Shown here one piece after another: positions 33,859 to 43,173 of a stretch of DNA of 43,358 nucleotides. Both the position numbers and the translations under genes were made by a program. Origin of the DNA: Chitinophagales bacterium (GTDB lineage Bacteria; Bacteroidota; Bacteroidia; Chitinophagales; Saprospiraceae). The stretch covers positions 1 to 43,358 of the forward strand of contig JAKSDI010000136.1 of assembly GCA_022360175.1 (NCBI GenBank), read 5' to 3'. Position 1 is the first letter of the stretch, and every line of letters begins with the position of its first letter. The notes beneath the pieces were generated by a model, which saw only the letters and a program-made list of their open reading frames with translations, was not told the DNA's origin and searched no databases.

Positions 33859-35115
33859 TTATTTCCGTATTTCTAATTCTTCTTCTTTCTCAATAAACAT
33901 AGTGGGAGTGCCACCAATGTTTACTACATTTCCCTTGGCACATATTGTCTTCCCTTTTAATGTCGTTTCAGGATTATAGCTGAAGTTGACTAAGAATTCC
34001 TTCTTTATAAAAACAGTGAAAATCTGATTTGGAAACTGCTTATCAAGATTAAGTAACACATTACCTTTTCTGCTGGTACGTGTTCCGACTACATGCCCAC
34101 ATATATTGACCGTTTCTTTTCTATTCATCAAACGTTGAGCCTGCACGGTATTAAAATGATTGCGAGGCAAATCAGGAGCGTATAATGGTTCTTTATCTCC
34201 TGCTGCAACATCAGGCAACCACATAGATTTTTCTAATTGATCTTCTATATTTTTTTCGTCCTCTTCTGCAAGCTTAGGAAAGAAATCCAGGCCTGTAGTT
34301 TGTTCTACCTGATCAATACTCACCGCAAAACTTGCCAATGGATAACTAGTGAGATTCTTATGCGGCATAATGAAGCCTATACCTCTTTTATTTTTCAGGT
34401 CAATGGCTACCTTCCAGAAAAAAGAAGGGATTGCAACTTTATTAATGCTACGTTCTACAATAGGTGGTTTTTCATCAAAAACGGGGCCTGTCACAACATA
34501 GAGTTGTGCCTCGGGATTTCGATAAATATAGCCACGAAGCGCACCTTCTAATTCCGCCCATTTCTCACGATTGAAATCTGGGAGCTGAGGCGACATATTT
34601 GAGTAAAAATAAGATTCTGATAAAGCCGCAGCCGACCATCGGAAATCAGCTGATGGTGCCAGGTGCCCCCTGTCATAACCATAACCATCATATTCATAGG
34701 TACTATCTGCCTGTAAGTATTTAAGAAAATAATCTTCCTCTACAGCGGTACCCGTAGTAACCATGCTATCTACCCGGAAATCATTAGAGCGCGCTTCACG
34801 TCCTTCTATAATGTCAGGAGTAATCACATGAGCTACCCATCTAGCTTGTTCATAATTTTCATCATAAGCCAGGCATAATGCCTTGTGACAAACGATTTCT
34901 GTTGCTGCTGCACCTGTTGGCAAACCAACTTCATCCAAATCAATACGGACACGCTGTAATTTCAAATCCTCAATTGCGCCTTCTATTGTTTGGCGTTCTT
35001 TTTCTATCTCATCCAGCTCTCCATAAAGCTGCTCAATTTGTTGATTAATGGGTTGTGCAGAGAGTACTGCGATCGCGGATAAGAAAATGACAACGGAGAT
35101 GTATAATGTTTTCAT
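33859..35115 (-). CDS. Exported DNA/RNA non-specific endonuclease with C-terminal OB-like domain
   Basis: A 418-residue protein: signal peptide (VVIFLSAIAVLSAQ), short coiled coil (about 22-55), the NUC domain (about 85-300) and a C-terminal domain (about 325-418). The catalytic motif is YDRGHLAPSADFRWS with H151; NMSPQLPDFNREKWAELE supplies the metal-binding N. The C-terminal part (VNICGHVVGTRTSRKGNVLLNL, FTVFIKK, GKTICAKGNVVNIGGTPTMFI) has the strand pattern of a nucleic-acid-binding OB fold. An extracytoplasmic scavenging or eDNA-degrading nuclease is likely. A perfect TAAAACGTTTTA palindrome lies just upstream of the start. Confidence 0.92.
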   Translation of the reverse strand: MKTLYISVVIFLSAIAVLSAQPINQQIEQLYGELDEIEKERQTIEGAIEDLKLQRVRIDLDEVGLPTGAAATEIVCHKALCLAYDENYEQARWVAHVITPDIIEGREARSNDFRVDSMVTTGTAVEEDYFLKYLQADSTYEYDGYGYDRGHLAPSADFRWSAAALSESYFYSNMSPQLPDFNREKWAELEGALRGYIYRNPEAQLYVVTGPVFDEKPPIVERSINKVAIPSFFWKVAIDLKNKRGIGFIMPHKNLTSYPLASFAVSIDQVEQTTGLDFFPKLAEEDEKNIEDQLEKSMWLPDVAAGDKEPLYAPDLPRNHFNTVQAQRLMNRKETVNICGHVVGTRTSRKGNVLLNLDKQFPNQIFTVFIKKEFLVNFSYNPETTLKGKTICAKGNVVNIGGTPTMFIEKEEELEIRK

Positions 35116-35127
35116 GTATTAGAGGTA

Positions 35128-35139
35128 TAAAACGTTTTA
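35128..35139. promoter_or_regulatory. 12-bp palindrome upstream of the endonuclease gene
   Basis: TAAAACGTTTTA is a perfect palindrome 12 bases before the ATG at 35115 on the minus strand. Position and symmetry suit a repressor operator overlapping the leader; no regulator is identifiable and chance is possible in A/T-rich DNA. Confidence 0.3.
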
Positions 35140-35270
35140 GAGGCGTTATGGTATTCTCGACTTTTTATAACTTCTCAAAAGTACAATCTAGTATACGAGT
35201 ATTCAAGAAATCAGGTATCGAAGTGATATAAACTGATTTAGAAGAATACATTGAGCCTATCGAGCCTTTA

Positions 35271-38200
35271 TTAATCTTTGTTCCTTTCCCATCTTCCCCT
35301 AAAAAAACGATGATTCAAGTCCATTTCTTCCTCTTCTATAACAGCTTCCAACAGAATAGGCAACATTCTACTTCTTCCTTTAATAGGTGTATCTTCTATG
35401 ATTTCCAAATCTTTTCTAAAGAGGTTACTAATGGGCACTTCAAATAGTAGGCGGGTATCGCTGCTATCACTCAAATTATAGGTGCCTTGTAAACCAAAGT
35501 CCATTACATTGGATACTATATAAAAGTGATCGATCAACAAACTTTGTCCTTTAAGAGTAAAGGTATTTTCCAAGCTGGCAAAGCGCACATGATCCATATT
35601 CCGTTTTTTAAACAAAAAACCATTCATGGCTTGTAAGGCAGGAAATTCTATTAACTCTCCATTTTCTACCTTGAGGTGGAAACTACCTTTTTGAGCGGTA
35701 GGGTCCAAATCATAATTGGTATTTCCTTTTGCTTCATACTGGATATCAGCACTAAACGTCCCATCTATATTATCTGCTAATAAACGGTCTTGCCCAAAAT
35801 TATCAAATGCATAAAAGACCTTACGAAGATTTGCATCATTAAATTTTGCACGTACTTCTATTTCTGGTAAATGTTCTTCTAATCCACTGACTTGTCCGTT
35901 GAGAGCCAGTCGCCCTTCAGCAAATTCCATGTTTACTTCATCAAGCCTCAGATAGTCTGGCCTCATCGTAATAACTCCATCTATCAAATGAGCTTGAAAA
36001 GCTCTATAACTGATCGTGTCCAACTCTACTGCCAGGCGTGCTTTAATTTGCTCCAAAGCAGCATCTACTACTTCTGTAAATTGAGTTGGAGAAATGGCCT
36101 CACCTTCTTCGATATTAGCAAATTTACGAGGGGCCTCAAAACGATCAAAGCTAAAGTGCGGGCTAATCAACTCCAATTCAGCATCCAGCCTTTGACCTGG
36201 TTCTAGTAAAAAGGTAATGAAGTTTGGAAGCTTCCCTTTTGCATTTATTATATTGTCGTTCAGGCTTGTAGATAAATGTTGAATAGACAAACCCTCCTGA
36301 TTAAAATTGACAACACCATTCATATGCCTAAAAGAAAACCCCCTCGGCTGGTAATCCATAGCCCCCTCTCTAATCCAGGCTTTTCCTTTAATAGATGCTT
36401 TTAATAAATTTGTTTTTGCATCAAACTGATCATCCGGATAGCCCTCATATAGAAAATCAACCATCATATGCCCATCCAAAAAATGAAACTGGCCAGGTGG
36501 AAACATCCGATTGAGTTCCAGCATAGGCAGGTTTACCAAAACATCTGCTTTAAATCGTAGTTTTTTAAGCCCTATAACCTGTAGTTCCACATCTAGTGGA
36601 GCACTCCCCCATAGCATTGCATGGAAATTGTTAATATCTACACATGATTTATTCGTATTGGGAGCAAGGCATTCCTGTGCCAATACCGCCCCAAAAGAAA
36701 CATTCGTCATATGGAAATCCCTGAAAACAAGCTCATCCGTTATTACAGTAATCTTTCCTTCGATTTTTTCCAAAATGTGTTCAATAGAATGAGCTATTCT
36801 TGTAGTAGAAATTCCTTTTCCCTGGAACACCAATTCCTGGCCTCTACTGAACGCATCGAAATTTAAAAAAGGAGATTCTAGTGCTAAATCGGCATATAAA
36901 AGACTTTCATCACCAAATACAAATGGGAGCAAGCCTTCTATACTTCCTCTTGAATAAATAACATTATCATTAAGCACACCGTCCAGGGTACTTATGTAAA
37001 GTTTATGCTCATCAAAATGAGCTCCCAAAGTAATATCTCTCAGCTTGTAATCTCTGGGAAAAAAGTTGAGGTCAGCATTTATCAGTTGAGCCATTCCGCG
37101 AAAGCGGCCATTAAGGATTCCTGCCTGCGCATCAAAATAATCCCTTAAATGTCCTTCATACTCAATGTTTAGTTTTAATTCACCTGCCAGAGGTTCCAGT
37201 TGTTGTTTAGGTACAATTTCTTTCAAGTTTTCTAAAGCAGCATAAGCATCTAACTTCATGCTAATTTGAGGATCATTCAGATCCGTTGCAAGAAGGGATG
37301 CTTTAACAGGTATATGGTTATATACTTTACCTTCAAAACTATCTATCCGTATACAAGCTTTATTTTCATCAGCAATATATTCTCGTAATAGTTGGGCATC
37401 AAGTCTAACATCAGAAACTGAAAGCTTGCGGAAGGACAATAATTGAGTAGAAAGTTGTACTTCCCATCCTCCTTGGGCACTAAACCGATCAATAATATCC
37501 ACAGGGAAACGAATAAGTTCACCTTGTTCTTTTTGCTTTTCCCTTTCCGGAAAAAACACATCCAAATTCAGCGTATCTACTGTTAAATCCAGTGCAGTGC
37601 AGAAATCATGCTGCTTGGCCAATAACATAGGAAAAAGATCAATTGCCTGCCCAATGACTTGATATTCAGCTCCTCCCACCAAAAAATCCAGTTTTTGAAC
37701 ATCCAGGTCTCGTTCTCCAATATCAAATACAGCATTGATCTGCTCAAGATGTATATCATTAGGTAAATAACTAAGAGAAGCATTGGCTAATTGAAGCTTC
37801 CCATTAATAGTTGCATTTAGAGTATCTATGCCTTTATCAAAAAGCATTGCCGGATTTCCTGACAAATGAAAAGGGAAATGCATTACTCCTCCTGTAAATC
37901 GAATATCATTATTCTTAAGATGTTTATTAATGGCTTTGAGTGGTACTTCTAATTGACCATCCAGTGTCATAGGAGGATATTCAGGCCCCGAAGAACGGAA
38001 AGTCGCATTAAAAGGAATATTGCCTAATAAGTAAGCATCTTCAATATTCACTTCCAGGCATTTTGCCCCCAAAGCAGCATCGGGCCTATCTGCACAGGTA
38101 TTATCAAAAACACCCTTTACCTGAGCATTATTGGCGAATATATCAGAAGTAGCAATACGAGCATTTTTTGTATAAAAATTGGCTCTAACAGGAATATCTC

Positions 38201-39146
38201 CTTTTCCAAGTATTCCTGCAATAGTCACATCTACATGGAAGGCCTGATCAACAGCAAAAGGTTTTAGTTTTTCTTTTAGATGATCTGTTAATAAAGGGAC
38301 GCCATTTTCCATAAGTACCGATGGCGTAGAGATATTTAACTCCAGTTCTGCCGCTGTATTTCCCCTTTTCAAAGATCCACTTAAAGCGACTTCTGTTTCA
38401 TTTACAGTTAAACTAGACGGCAGAATTAAAGCCATCTCATTCTCTTTATTTAGCTCTATGCCTATTGAAAGTTCACCATCAGTTCCTTGTAAATAAGCTC
38501 CCTTATCCGATTTGAATAGAAGATGATGAAAATGACAGGCTCCCTGCAAGGATACTATTTGAGAGCTATCCGTAGATTCCCTTTTTAAAACTCCAGCTAA
38601 TATGGTTACTTTATGGTGTTTATTTTTGAGGCTATCAAGGTATTCAAAAGTTACATTATCCAATTGTATACGGCTCAATTCCAGATTGATGTCCTCTCTA
38701 TTCCTATCTGAATTTAACTTAAGGGAGTCCGTATTTCGCCGTCCATTCTTATCCCTGTAAAAGAAAAAATGCCCTTCTGATAAAACGACGGACTGGAGTT
38801 CAAAAATATTTTGGAGAAGAAGGCCCGGATGGAATAATAAACTGATTTCTTCCAATTGTACTAAAGGAGTTCCTTTTAGCGAATCCAGTTCGCTATCAAG
38901 ATAAGCGTCTTTCATCTGTAATGAAAGGAATGGAAAGTGCCCCCAGTATTCAAAACGATAGTAATTACAGTCCAGGCCTAAGCCTGTTTCTTCTTTTATT
39001 AAGCGTTGTGCTAATTCTGGAATATCCTCTTGCCCGGAAACTGCTTTATAATATATCAGGCCTGTAATACTGAAAAGCAGTACCACTAATAGCAGCATCA
39101 CTATTCCAGTATATTTCAATATTTGCCTGATAGAAGGTTTTCTCAC
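35271..39146 (-). CDS. Giant AsmA-family envelope protein (GTG start)
   Basis: A 1291-residue protein with one N-terminal membrane helix (about 13-33, TGIVMLLLVVLLFSITGLIYY) and a very long periplasmic part made of repeated beta strands, typical of AsmA/TamB-like proteins that form hydrophobic grooves bridging inner and outer membrane for lipid movement. Repeated patterns LDGQLEVPL, LNGQVSGLEEHLPEIEVRA and INAKGKLPNFITFLLEPG mark the AsmA-type strands, and the C-terminal region (about 1120-1260) has the AsmA_2-like FLFKKRNMDHVRFASLENTFTLKGQSLLIDHFYI segment. The start is GTG at 39146; the upstream in-frame stop leaves no ATG. A 5-codon frame (39160-39143) ends across this GTG as GTGA. Confidence 0.88.
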   Translation of the reverse strand: MRKPSIRQILKYTGIVMLLLVVLLFSITGLIYYKAVSGQEDIPELAQRLIKEETGLGLDCNYYRFEYWGHFPFLSLQMKDAYLDSELDSLKGTPLVQLEEISLLFHPGLLLQNIFELQSVVLSEGHFFFYRDKNGRRNTDSLKLNSDRNREDINLELSRIQLDNVTFEYLDSLKNKHHKVTILAGVLKRESTDSSQIVSLQGACHFHHLLFKSDKGAYLQGTDGELSIGIELNKENEMALILPSSLTVNETEVALSGSLKRGNTAAELELNISTPSVLMENGVPLLTDHLKEKLKPFAVDQAFHVDVTIAGILGKGDIPVRANFYTKNARIATSDIFANNAQVKGVFDNTCADRPDAALGAKCLEVNIEDAYLLGNIPFNATFRSSGPEYPPMTLDGQLEVPLKAINKHLKNNDIRFTGGVMHFPFHLSGNPAMLFDKGIDTLNATINGKLQLANASLSYLPNDIHLEQINAVFDIGERDLDVQKLDFLVGGAEYQVIGQAIDLFPMLLAKQHDFCTALDLTVDTLNLDVFFPEREKQKEQGELIRFPVDIIDRFSAQGGWEVQLSTQLLSFRKLSVSDVRLDAQLLREYIADENKACIRIDSFEGKVYNHIPVKASLLATDLNDPQISMKLDAYAALENLKEIVPKQQLEPLAGELKLNIEYEGHLRDYFDAQAGILNGRFRGMAQLINADLNFFPRDYKLRDITLGAHFDEHKLYISTLDGVLNDNVIYSRGSIEGLLPFVFGDESLLYADLALESPFLNFDAFSRGQELVFQGKGISTTRIAHSIEHILEKIEGKITVITDELVFRDFHMTNVSFGAVLAQECLAPNTNKSCVDINNFHAMLWGSAPLDVELQVIGLKKLRFKADVLVNLPMLELNRMFPPGQFHFLDGHMMVDFLYEGYPDDQFDAKTNLLKASIKGKAWIREGAMDYQPRGFSFRHMNGVVNFNQEGLSIQHLSTSLNDNIINAKGKLPNFITFLLEPGQRLDAELELISPHFSFDRFEAPRKFANIEEGEAISPTQFTEVVDAALEQIKARLAVELDTISYRAFQAHLIDGVITMRPDYLRLDEVNMEFAEGRLALNGQVSGLEEHLPEIEVRAKFNDANLRKVFYAFDNFGQDRLLADNIDGTFSADIQYEAKGNTNYDLDPTAQKGSFHLKVENGELIEFPALQAMNGFLFKKRNMDHVRFASLENTFTLKGQSLLIDHFYIVSNVMDFGLQGTYNLSDSSDTRLLFEVPISNLFRKDLEIIEDTPIKGRSRMLPILLEAVIEEEEMDLNHRFFRGRWERNKD

Positions 39147-39349
39147 TGCGCTCGTTTCATATGTTTAAAATTTTTCTGCGGCTAACAATTTGCAGCAAAA
39201 TGTTTGCACCTATGCTACCGCTGCGCTCTCGCATAATATTTATTAATCATTCTCTGTATGTTATTTATGATTAATAAATATCATGCTCGTTTCATATGAA
39301 GATATACATATAAACCTTACAAAGGCTATTTCGGCCGTATTATTACATA
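39147..39349. repeat. Repeat-rich non-coding stretch, left part
   Basis: ATATTTATTAATCAT (39236-39250) is perfectly inverted at 39267-39281 with a 16-base loop; the stem extends to 20 bp with one mismatch (39231-39250 / 39267-39286). GCTCGTTTCATATG occurs as a 14-base direct repeat at 39150-39163 and 39285-39298. No gene or promoter consensus was recognised here. Confidence 0.65.
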
Positions 39350-39514
39350 GAACTGGTTTAAACTTATTCATGCTGACCTACGCGCAAAGCATTGATAATA
39401 CTGAGCTGTAGCTTTTCTTCGCCCCGTACTTTCCAAGTACGAAACTCAAAAAGAGCTTTGTCAGTATTCACAAGCCATTACGCTCGGTTTCACCAGAAAA
39501 ATTTAAACCAGTTC
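39350..39514. repeat. 165-bp element bounded by 13-bp inverted repeats
   Basis: GAACTGGTTTAAA (39350-39362) is perfectly inverted at 39502-39514. Inside, AATACTGA and TCAGTATT form a further pair, and CGTACTT-TCC-AAGTACG (39425-39441) makes a hairpin at the centre. The whole is an imperfect nested palindrome without a supported reading frame, like a miniature inverted-repeat element or a structured RNA. Confidence 0.6.
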
Positions 39515-39660
39515 ATTCTATAATGATGGCAAAACACTCTATTCCGTTATAAATAATTCTGCCTGTCACTATAATTGCCATCAGATTGCAAAATGCTTAG
39601 AGCATGATTTTTTCATTTTAGCAAAGTTTTCTCATTTTCGAGCCTTCAACCGGATAATTC

Positions 39661-41592
39661 ATGAAGCATCAACAACTACTTTTTGGCACACTGATTTTGA
39701 TTATCATCTTTAGTGCGGCTTTATTACCTTTCCAACAACCAGCCAAGGCATTCCATACAGAACGCGAATTGGCCTTATTACATCAACTATTATTGGACCC
39801 TGTCGACTCTAGTATTATTTTCCCCACTGCTTCTACTTGTAGCGGCTGCCACGGGTTCGATTCTAATTACAACGCCCTGGTGGACTTCTTTGGCAATGAT
39901 GTAAATATGTACGATGACTGGCGAGCTACCATGATGGCCAATAGTGCTAAAGATCCTTTCTGGAGAGCAAAAGTAAGCCATGAATTGCTTTCTACTCCGG
40001 TTTCTTTTCACAATGATATTCAAACTAAATGCACCTCCTGTCATGCGCCTATGGGGCACTATACTGCTCTATACCGCGGGCATGAACATTATACGATTGC
40101 AGACATGTTGCAAGATACGATTGGCCTGGATGGTGTCTCTTGTGCATCCTGTCATAAAATTGCACCTGAACAGATCGGAGAACTACACTCGGGAAACATT
40201 AATTTTGATACCAATAGAGTCATTTATGGCCCCTACCCTCTCCCATTTTTAGGGCCTATGGCTGAGTTTGTAGGTTTTGAACCTGTACAAGGAGATCATA
40301 TTACAGATGCCGGTTTATGTGCATCCTGTCACACCTTACTGACAGAACCGATTGGCCAGGATGGAGAATTACTCGGCACCACCTTCGTGGAACAAGCCAC
40401 TTATCACGAATGGCTCAACTCTGCTTATGAGACAGACAATGTAAGTTGCCAGGAGTGTCACCTTCCTCAACTGGAAGAATCTATTGTTATCTCTTCCAAC
40501 TACCTCTTCCTGGAAGGGCGTAGCCCATATGGCTTACACGAAATGACGGGAGCCAATACATTCATGCTTGAATTGATGAAAAACTATCGTGAGGAGTTAG
40601 ATATCAATGCACTACCCGAACATTATGATGAGACCATTGATGCGACTTATGTTATGCTACAGGAAAAATCGCTGGATATGGAAATGCACTGGATGGGAGT
40701 AGAGGAAGATACGGCTCGTTTTCAGCTAAAACTGACCAATAAAGCAGGACATAAGTTCCCTTCCGGTTATCCTAGCCGCCGCTTATTTATAGAACTCCTG
40801 CTTACTACAGAAACTGGTGATACACTTTTCCATTCAGGAGCTATGAATGAAGATTATACTCTAAAAGGTGAAACAGAAGATGTAGAACCCCATTATGATA
40901 TCATCAACAGTTCTGATCAGGTTCAGATTTACGAATTGGCAGCAGGAGATGAAAATGAAGAATTCACGGTTGTATTAGAGCATGCCTATGTGCAATTAAA
41001 AGATAATCGCCTTCCACCATTAGGCTTTAAAATAGATGATCCCGTTTATGATACCACTCGTATAGTTGGCCTTGCGATAGAAGATAACAACTTCAATTAT
41101 GAAGAAGGTGTAGAAGGCAGTGGTAGTGACCGCCTGGCTTATCATATTCCGACTCTTGGATATAATGGGCCTATAGAAGTACGAGCCCGTGCTTATTATC
41201 ACTCCTTACCTCCTCGCTGGGTCAATCCTATTTTTGAGGAAAGCAGTGCAGAAATAGATACCTTCAAAAGTATGTTTTTCAGTATAGATAATGCTCCGGT
41301 ATTAGTAGCAGAAATTAGTGAAGATAGCATTATATTCCCTCTGATTAATGCAGTGGCAGTGGCAGATGAAAAAGAAGTTCAGATTTTCCCTAATCCTAGT
41401 ATTGATGGAAAGGTGTTTGTTCAATCTTCCAAACCAATTAAAGCCATTCACCTCTATGATGTAAACGGTAATAAGGTATCCATCAATCACTCTGCTGAAG
41501 TAGTAGTGCAATTGCCTGCATCAGGCGTTTACCTGCTGTTGATTGAGTTCAAAGACGGCTCACGGCGAATAGAAAAAGTGCTGGCGCTTTAA
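39661..41592 (+). CDS. Pentaheme cytochrome c with T9SS C-terminal sorting domain
   Basis: A 643-residue exported electron-transfer protein. A hydrophobic N-terminal segment (LLFGTLILIIIFSAALLPF) acts as signal peptide or anchor. Five CxxCH heme sites are present: C60-H64, C124-H128, C161-H165, C220-H224 and C263-H267, with spacing like the cytochrome c554/multiheme family. Residues about 340-570 form a beta-rich domain (KLTNKAGHKFPSGYPSRRLFIELLL, typical for this group). The C-terminus (about 572-643: FPNPSIDGKVFV, IHLYDVNGNKV, LPASGVYLLLIEFKDGS) is a type A T9SS sorting domain, so the protein should be moved across the outer membrane. Substrate and electron donor are unknown. Confidence 0.93.
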   Translation: MKHQQLLFGTLILIIIFSAALLPFQQPAKAFHTERELALLHQLLLDPVDSSIIFPTASTCSGCHGFDSNYNALVDFFGNDVNMYDDWRATMMANSAKDPFWRAKVSHELLSTPVSFHNDIQTKCTSCHAPMGHYTALYRGHEHYTIADMLQDTIGLDGVSCASCHKIAPEQIGELHSGNINFDTNRVIYGPYPLPFLGPMAEFVGFEPVQGDHITDAGLCASCHTLLTEPIGQDGELLGTTFVEQATYHEWLNSAYETDNVSCQECHLPQLEESIVISSNYLFLEGRSPYGLHEMTGANTFMLELMKNYREELDINALPEHYDETIDATYVMLQEKSLDMEMHWMGVEEDTARFQLKLTNKAGHKFPSGYPSRRLFIELLLTTETGDTLFHSGAMNEDYTLKGETEDVEPHYDIINSSDQVQIYELAAGDENEEFTVVLEHAYVQLKDNRLPPLGFKIDDPVYDTTRIVGLAIEDNNFNYEEGVEGSGSDRLAYHIPTLGYNGPIEVRARAYYHSLPPRWVNPIFEESSAEIDTFKSMFFSIDNAPVLVAEISEDSIIFPLINAVAVADEKEVQIFPNPSIDGKVFVQSSKPIKAIHLYDVNGNKVSINHSAEVVVQLPASGVYLLLIEFKDGSRRIEKVLAL

Positions 41593-41605
41593 AAGCATGC
41601 TTACC

Positions 41606-41641
41606 AACCAGTACACCCGTTTTAAAGCTGGTGTACTGGTT
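41606..41641. terminator. Bidirectional terminator between the cytochrome and MBL genes
   Basis: AACCAGTACACC (41606-41617) and GGTGTACTGGTT (41630-41641) form a perfect 12-bp stem with a 12-base loop. It lies 14 bases past the cytochrome stop and about 48 bases past the end of the convergent metallo-beta-lactamase gene. Flanking T-rich and A-rich stretches are short. Confidence 0.8.
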
Positions 41642-41688
41642 TATAAATGTTTGTCGAGCTTTAAGGTTTTAGTCTAATGATGCAACAT

Positions 41689-43173
41689 TTATCCCATCAC
41701 TGTATATTGAATGAAGAGTTCTGTTTCCTCATAAGCATTATCAAAAGCAGTTCTTTCGCCATTAGACATGGAATTACGAGCAGCAGAAATAGCATCAGTG
41801 ATGGACTGTCCTCTATGCTCCAATCGATCTTCATTCATGATCAAAAGACGCCCTTTCGTTTTTTGTAAAAGATCATCAACAATATTTTCATTAGGCATCG
41901 TATTTTTCCAACCCGGCCGAATTACATCGTAATCTACGGTTGCCATAGCCGCCAGGTCTCGATGAGTCATCATTTCCAGGCCTTTCTGTTTAGCCGTACC
42001 ATTATGACTTAAATGATGAGCAATTTTATAAAAAACGGTCTTCCTTAAGAGTTCTTCTGTAGTTAGTGTCTCCTCACCACACCCTGTTACTCCCCAATCA
42101 ATATCATGCCAACTTGCCCAGCTACCATATTCGGCATCTCCGGGAAATAACATTACCTTTCCCGATTCTTCAAACTCAATAGCTAATACCAAACTTAGGT
42201 TATTGGTATAACTATTCATCCTCAATGCCAGGTCTCCGGCAGCATACAACCAATCGATATCTATTCGGCGCCATTGCTCTTTTTCATTATAGAGCTTAAC
42301 AACTTCAGGTTCATTATAAGATCCTACTTGTTCTTCCTGAATATATTCTTTAGAAAAAGGTATAGTTGAAGAACTTAGATAATCATTTGTGTCATAAACC
42401 GCATTCGTAAAGGCATTAAGGTTCCTCAAATTAAAATTCCTCTCATAAGATTCTCCTTCACCTCCATGTTCTTTTTTCACATCTTTATACAGCTCTGGAG
42501 GTCCGAGCACATAAATTTTAACTCCATCCAGGCCAACTACATTTTGCAGTACATTGCCTGGTTTAAAATATTGAATATTGTCTGATGCGATGTCTTTTTT
42601 TACAACTCTCATTCCTGCCAACAATCCTTTATAAACTTTAGTATTTGCTGCAAAATTTGGATGGACATGTAGATTTGAAAACTCCCTTAAACCTGAAGCA
42701 AACTTTCTTTTAGCTTTTTTGATTCCATGGCTTTCCTTTGCATCTGCAAATTGAGCTTGTATTTCTTCCTTCTCCAGCATTTCATCAAGCATATCAGAAG
42801 CTAATTTCAATGCAGCTTTTTTCTCACCGTAGTCCTCTTTCCAGCGTTCTACTTTGGGATCACTATCATTTTCTGTCCACCCCATCCATATCTGATCAAC
42901 TATAAAATTACTCGTAAATAGACTTTTACACTTTTCAAAGGCTAATACATGGTCTTGATGCTCATGAGTAATCACAAGTGCATTGATATGATTATCTACA
43001 TATGCTTTCAAATCTTCAACATAAGGAGAAAGCCTTGCTTTTGTTCCATATATTGCACCTCCATCAATCATCATCTTAAACTTCACTTCTTCATCAGAAA
43101 AGAATTTGACTACAAAGCAATCCCCCGTTCCCATCTTATACATCCTCACTTCTGCATGAGTTACATTATTCAT
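41689..43173 (-). CDS. ComEC/Rec2-like metallo-beta-lactamase fold protein
   Basis: A 494-residue soluble protein without signal peptide. The metallo-beta-lactamase motif is H70-E-H72-Q-D74-H75 in ALVITHEHQDHVLAF, preceded by the family start MYKMGTGDCFVVKFF and MMIDGG. Later metal ligands are likely in LVLAIEFEESGKVMLFPGDAEYGSW and FYKIAHHLSHNGT. The arrangement matches soluble ComEC-related hydrolases, with an inserted charged helical region (about 100-165). Such proteins also occur next to ATPases and other genes in bacterial conflict loci, but the neighbour on its 5' side is outside this window, so no system can be claimed. It may act on nucleic acid or nucleotide substrates. Confidence 0.85.
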   Translation of the reverse strand: MNNVTHAEVRMYKMGTGDCFVVKFFSDEEVKFKMMIDGGAIYGTKARLSPYVEDLKAYVDNHINALVITHEHQDHVLAFEKCKSLFTSNFIVDQIWMGWTENDSDPKVERWKEDYGEKKAALKLASDMLDEMLEKEEIQAQFADAKESHGIKKAKRKFASGLREFSNLHVHPNFAANTKVYKGLLAGMRVVKKDIASDNIQYFKPGNVLQNVVGLDGVKIYVLGPPELYKDVKKEHGGEGESYERNFNLRNLNAFTNAVYDTNDYLSSSTIPFSKEYIQEEQVGSYNEPEVVKLYNEKEQWRRIDIDWLYAAGDLALRMNSYTNNLSLVLAIEFEESGKVMLFPGDAEYGSWASWHDIDWGVTGCGEETLTTEELLRKTVFYKIAHHLSHNGTAKQKGLEMMTHRDLAAMATVDYDVIRPGWKNTMPNENIVDDLLQKTKGRLLIMNEDRLEHRGQSITDAISAARNSMSNGERTAFDNAYEETELFIQYTVMG

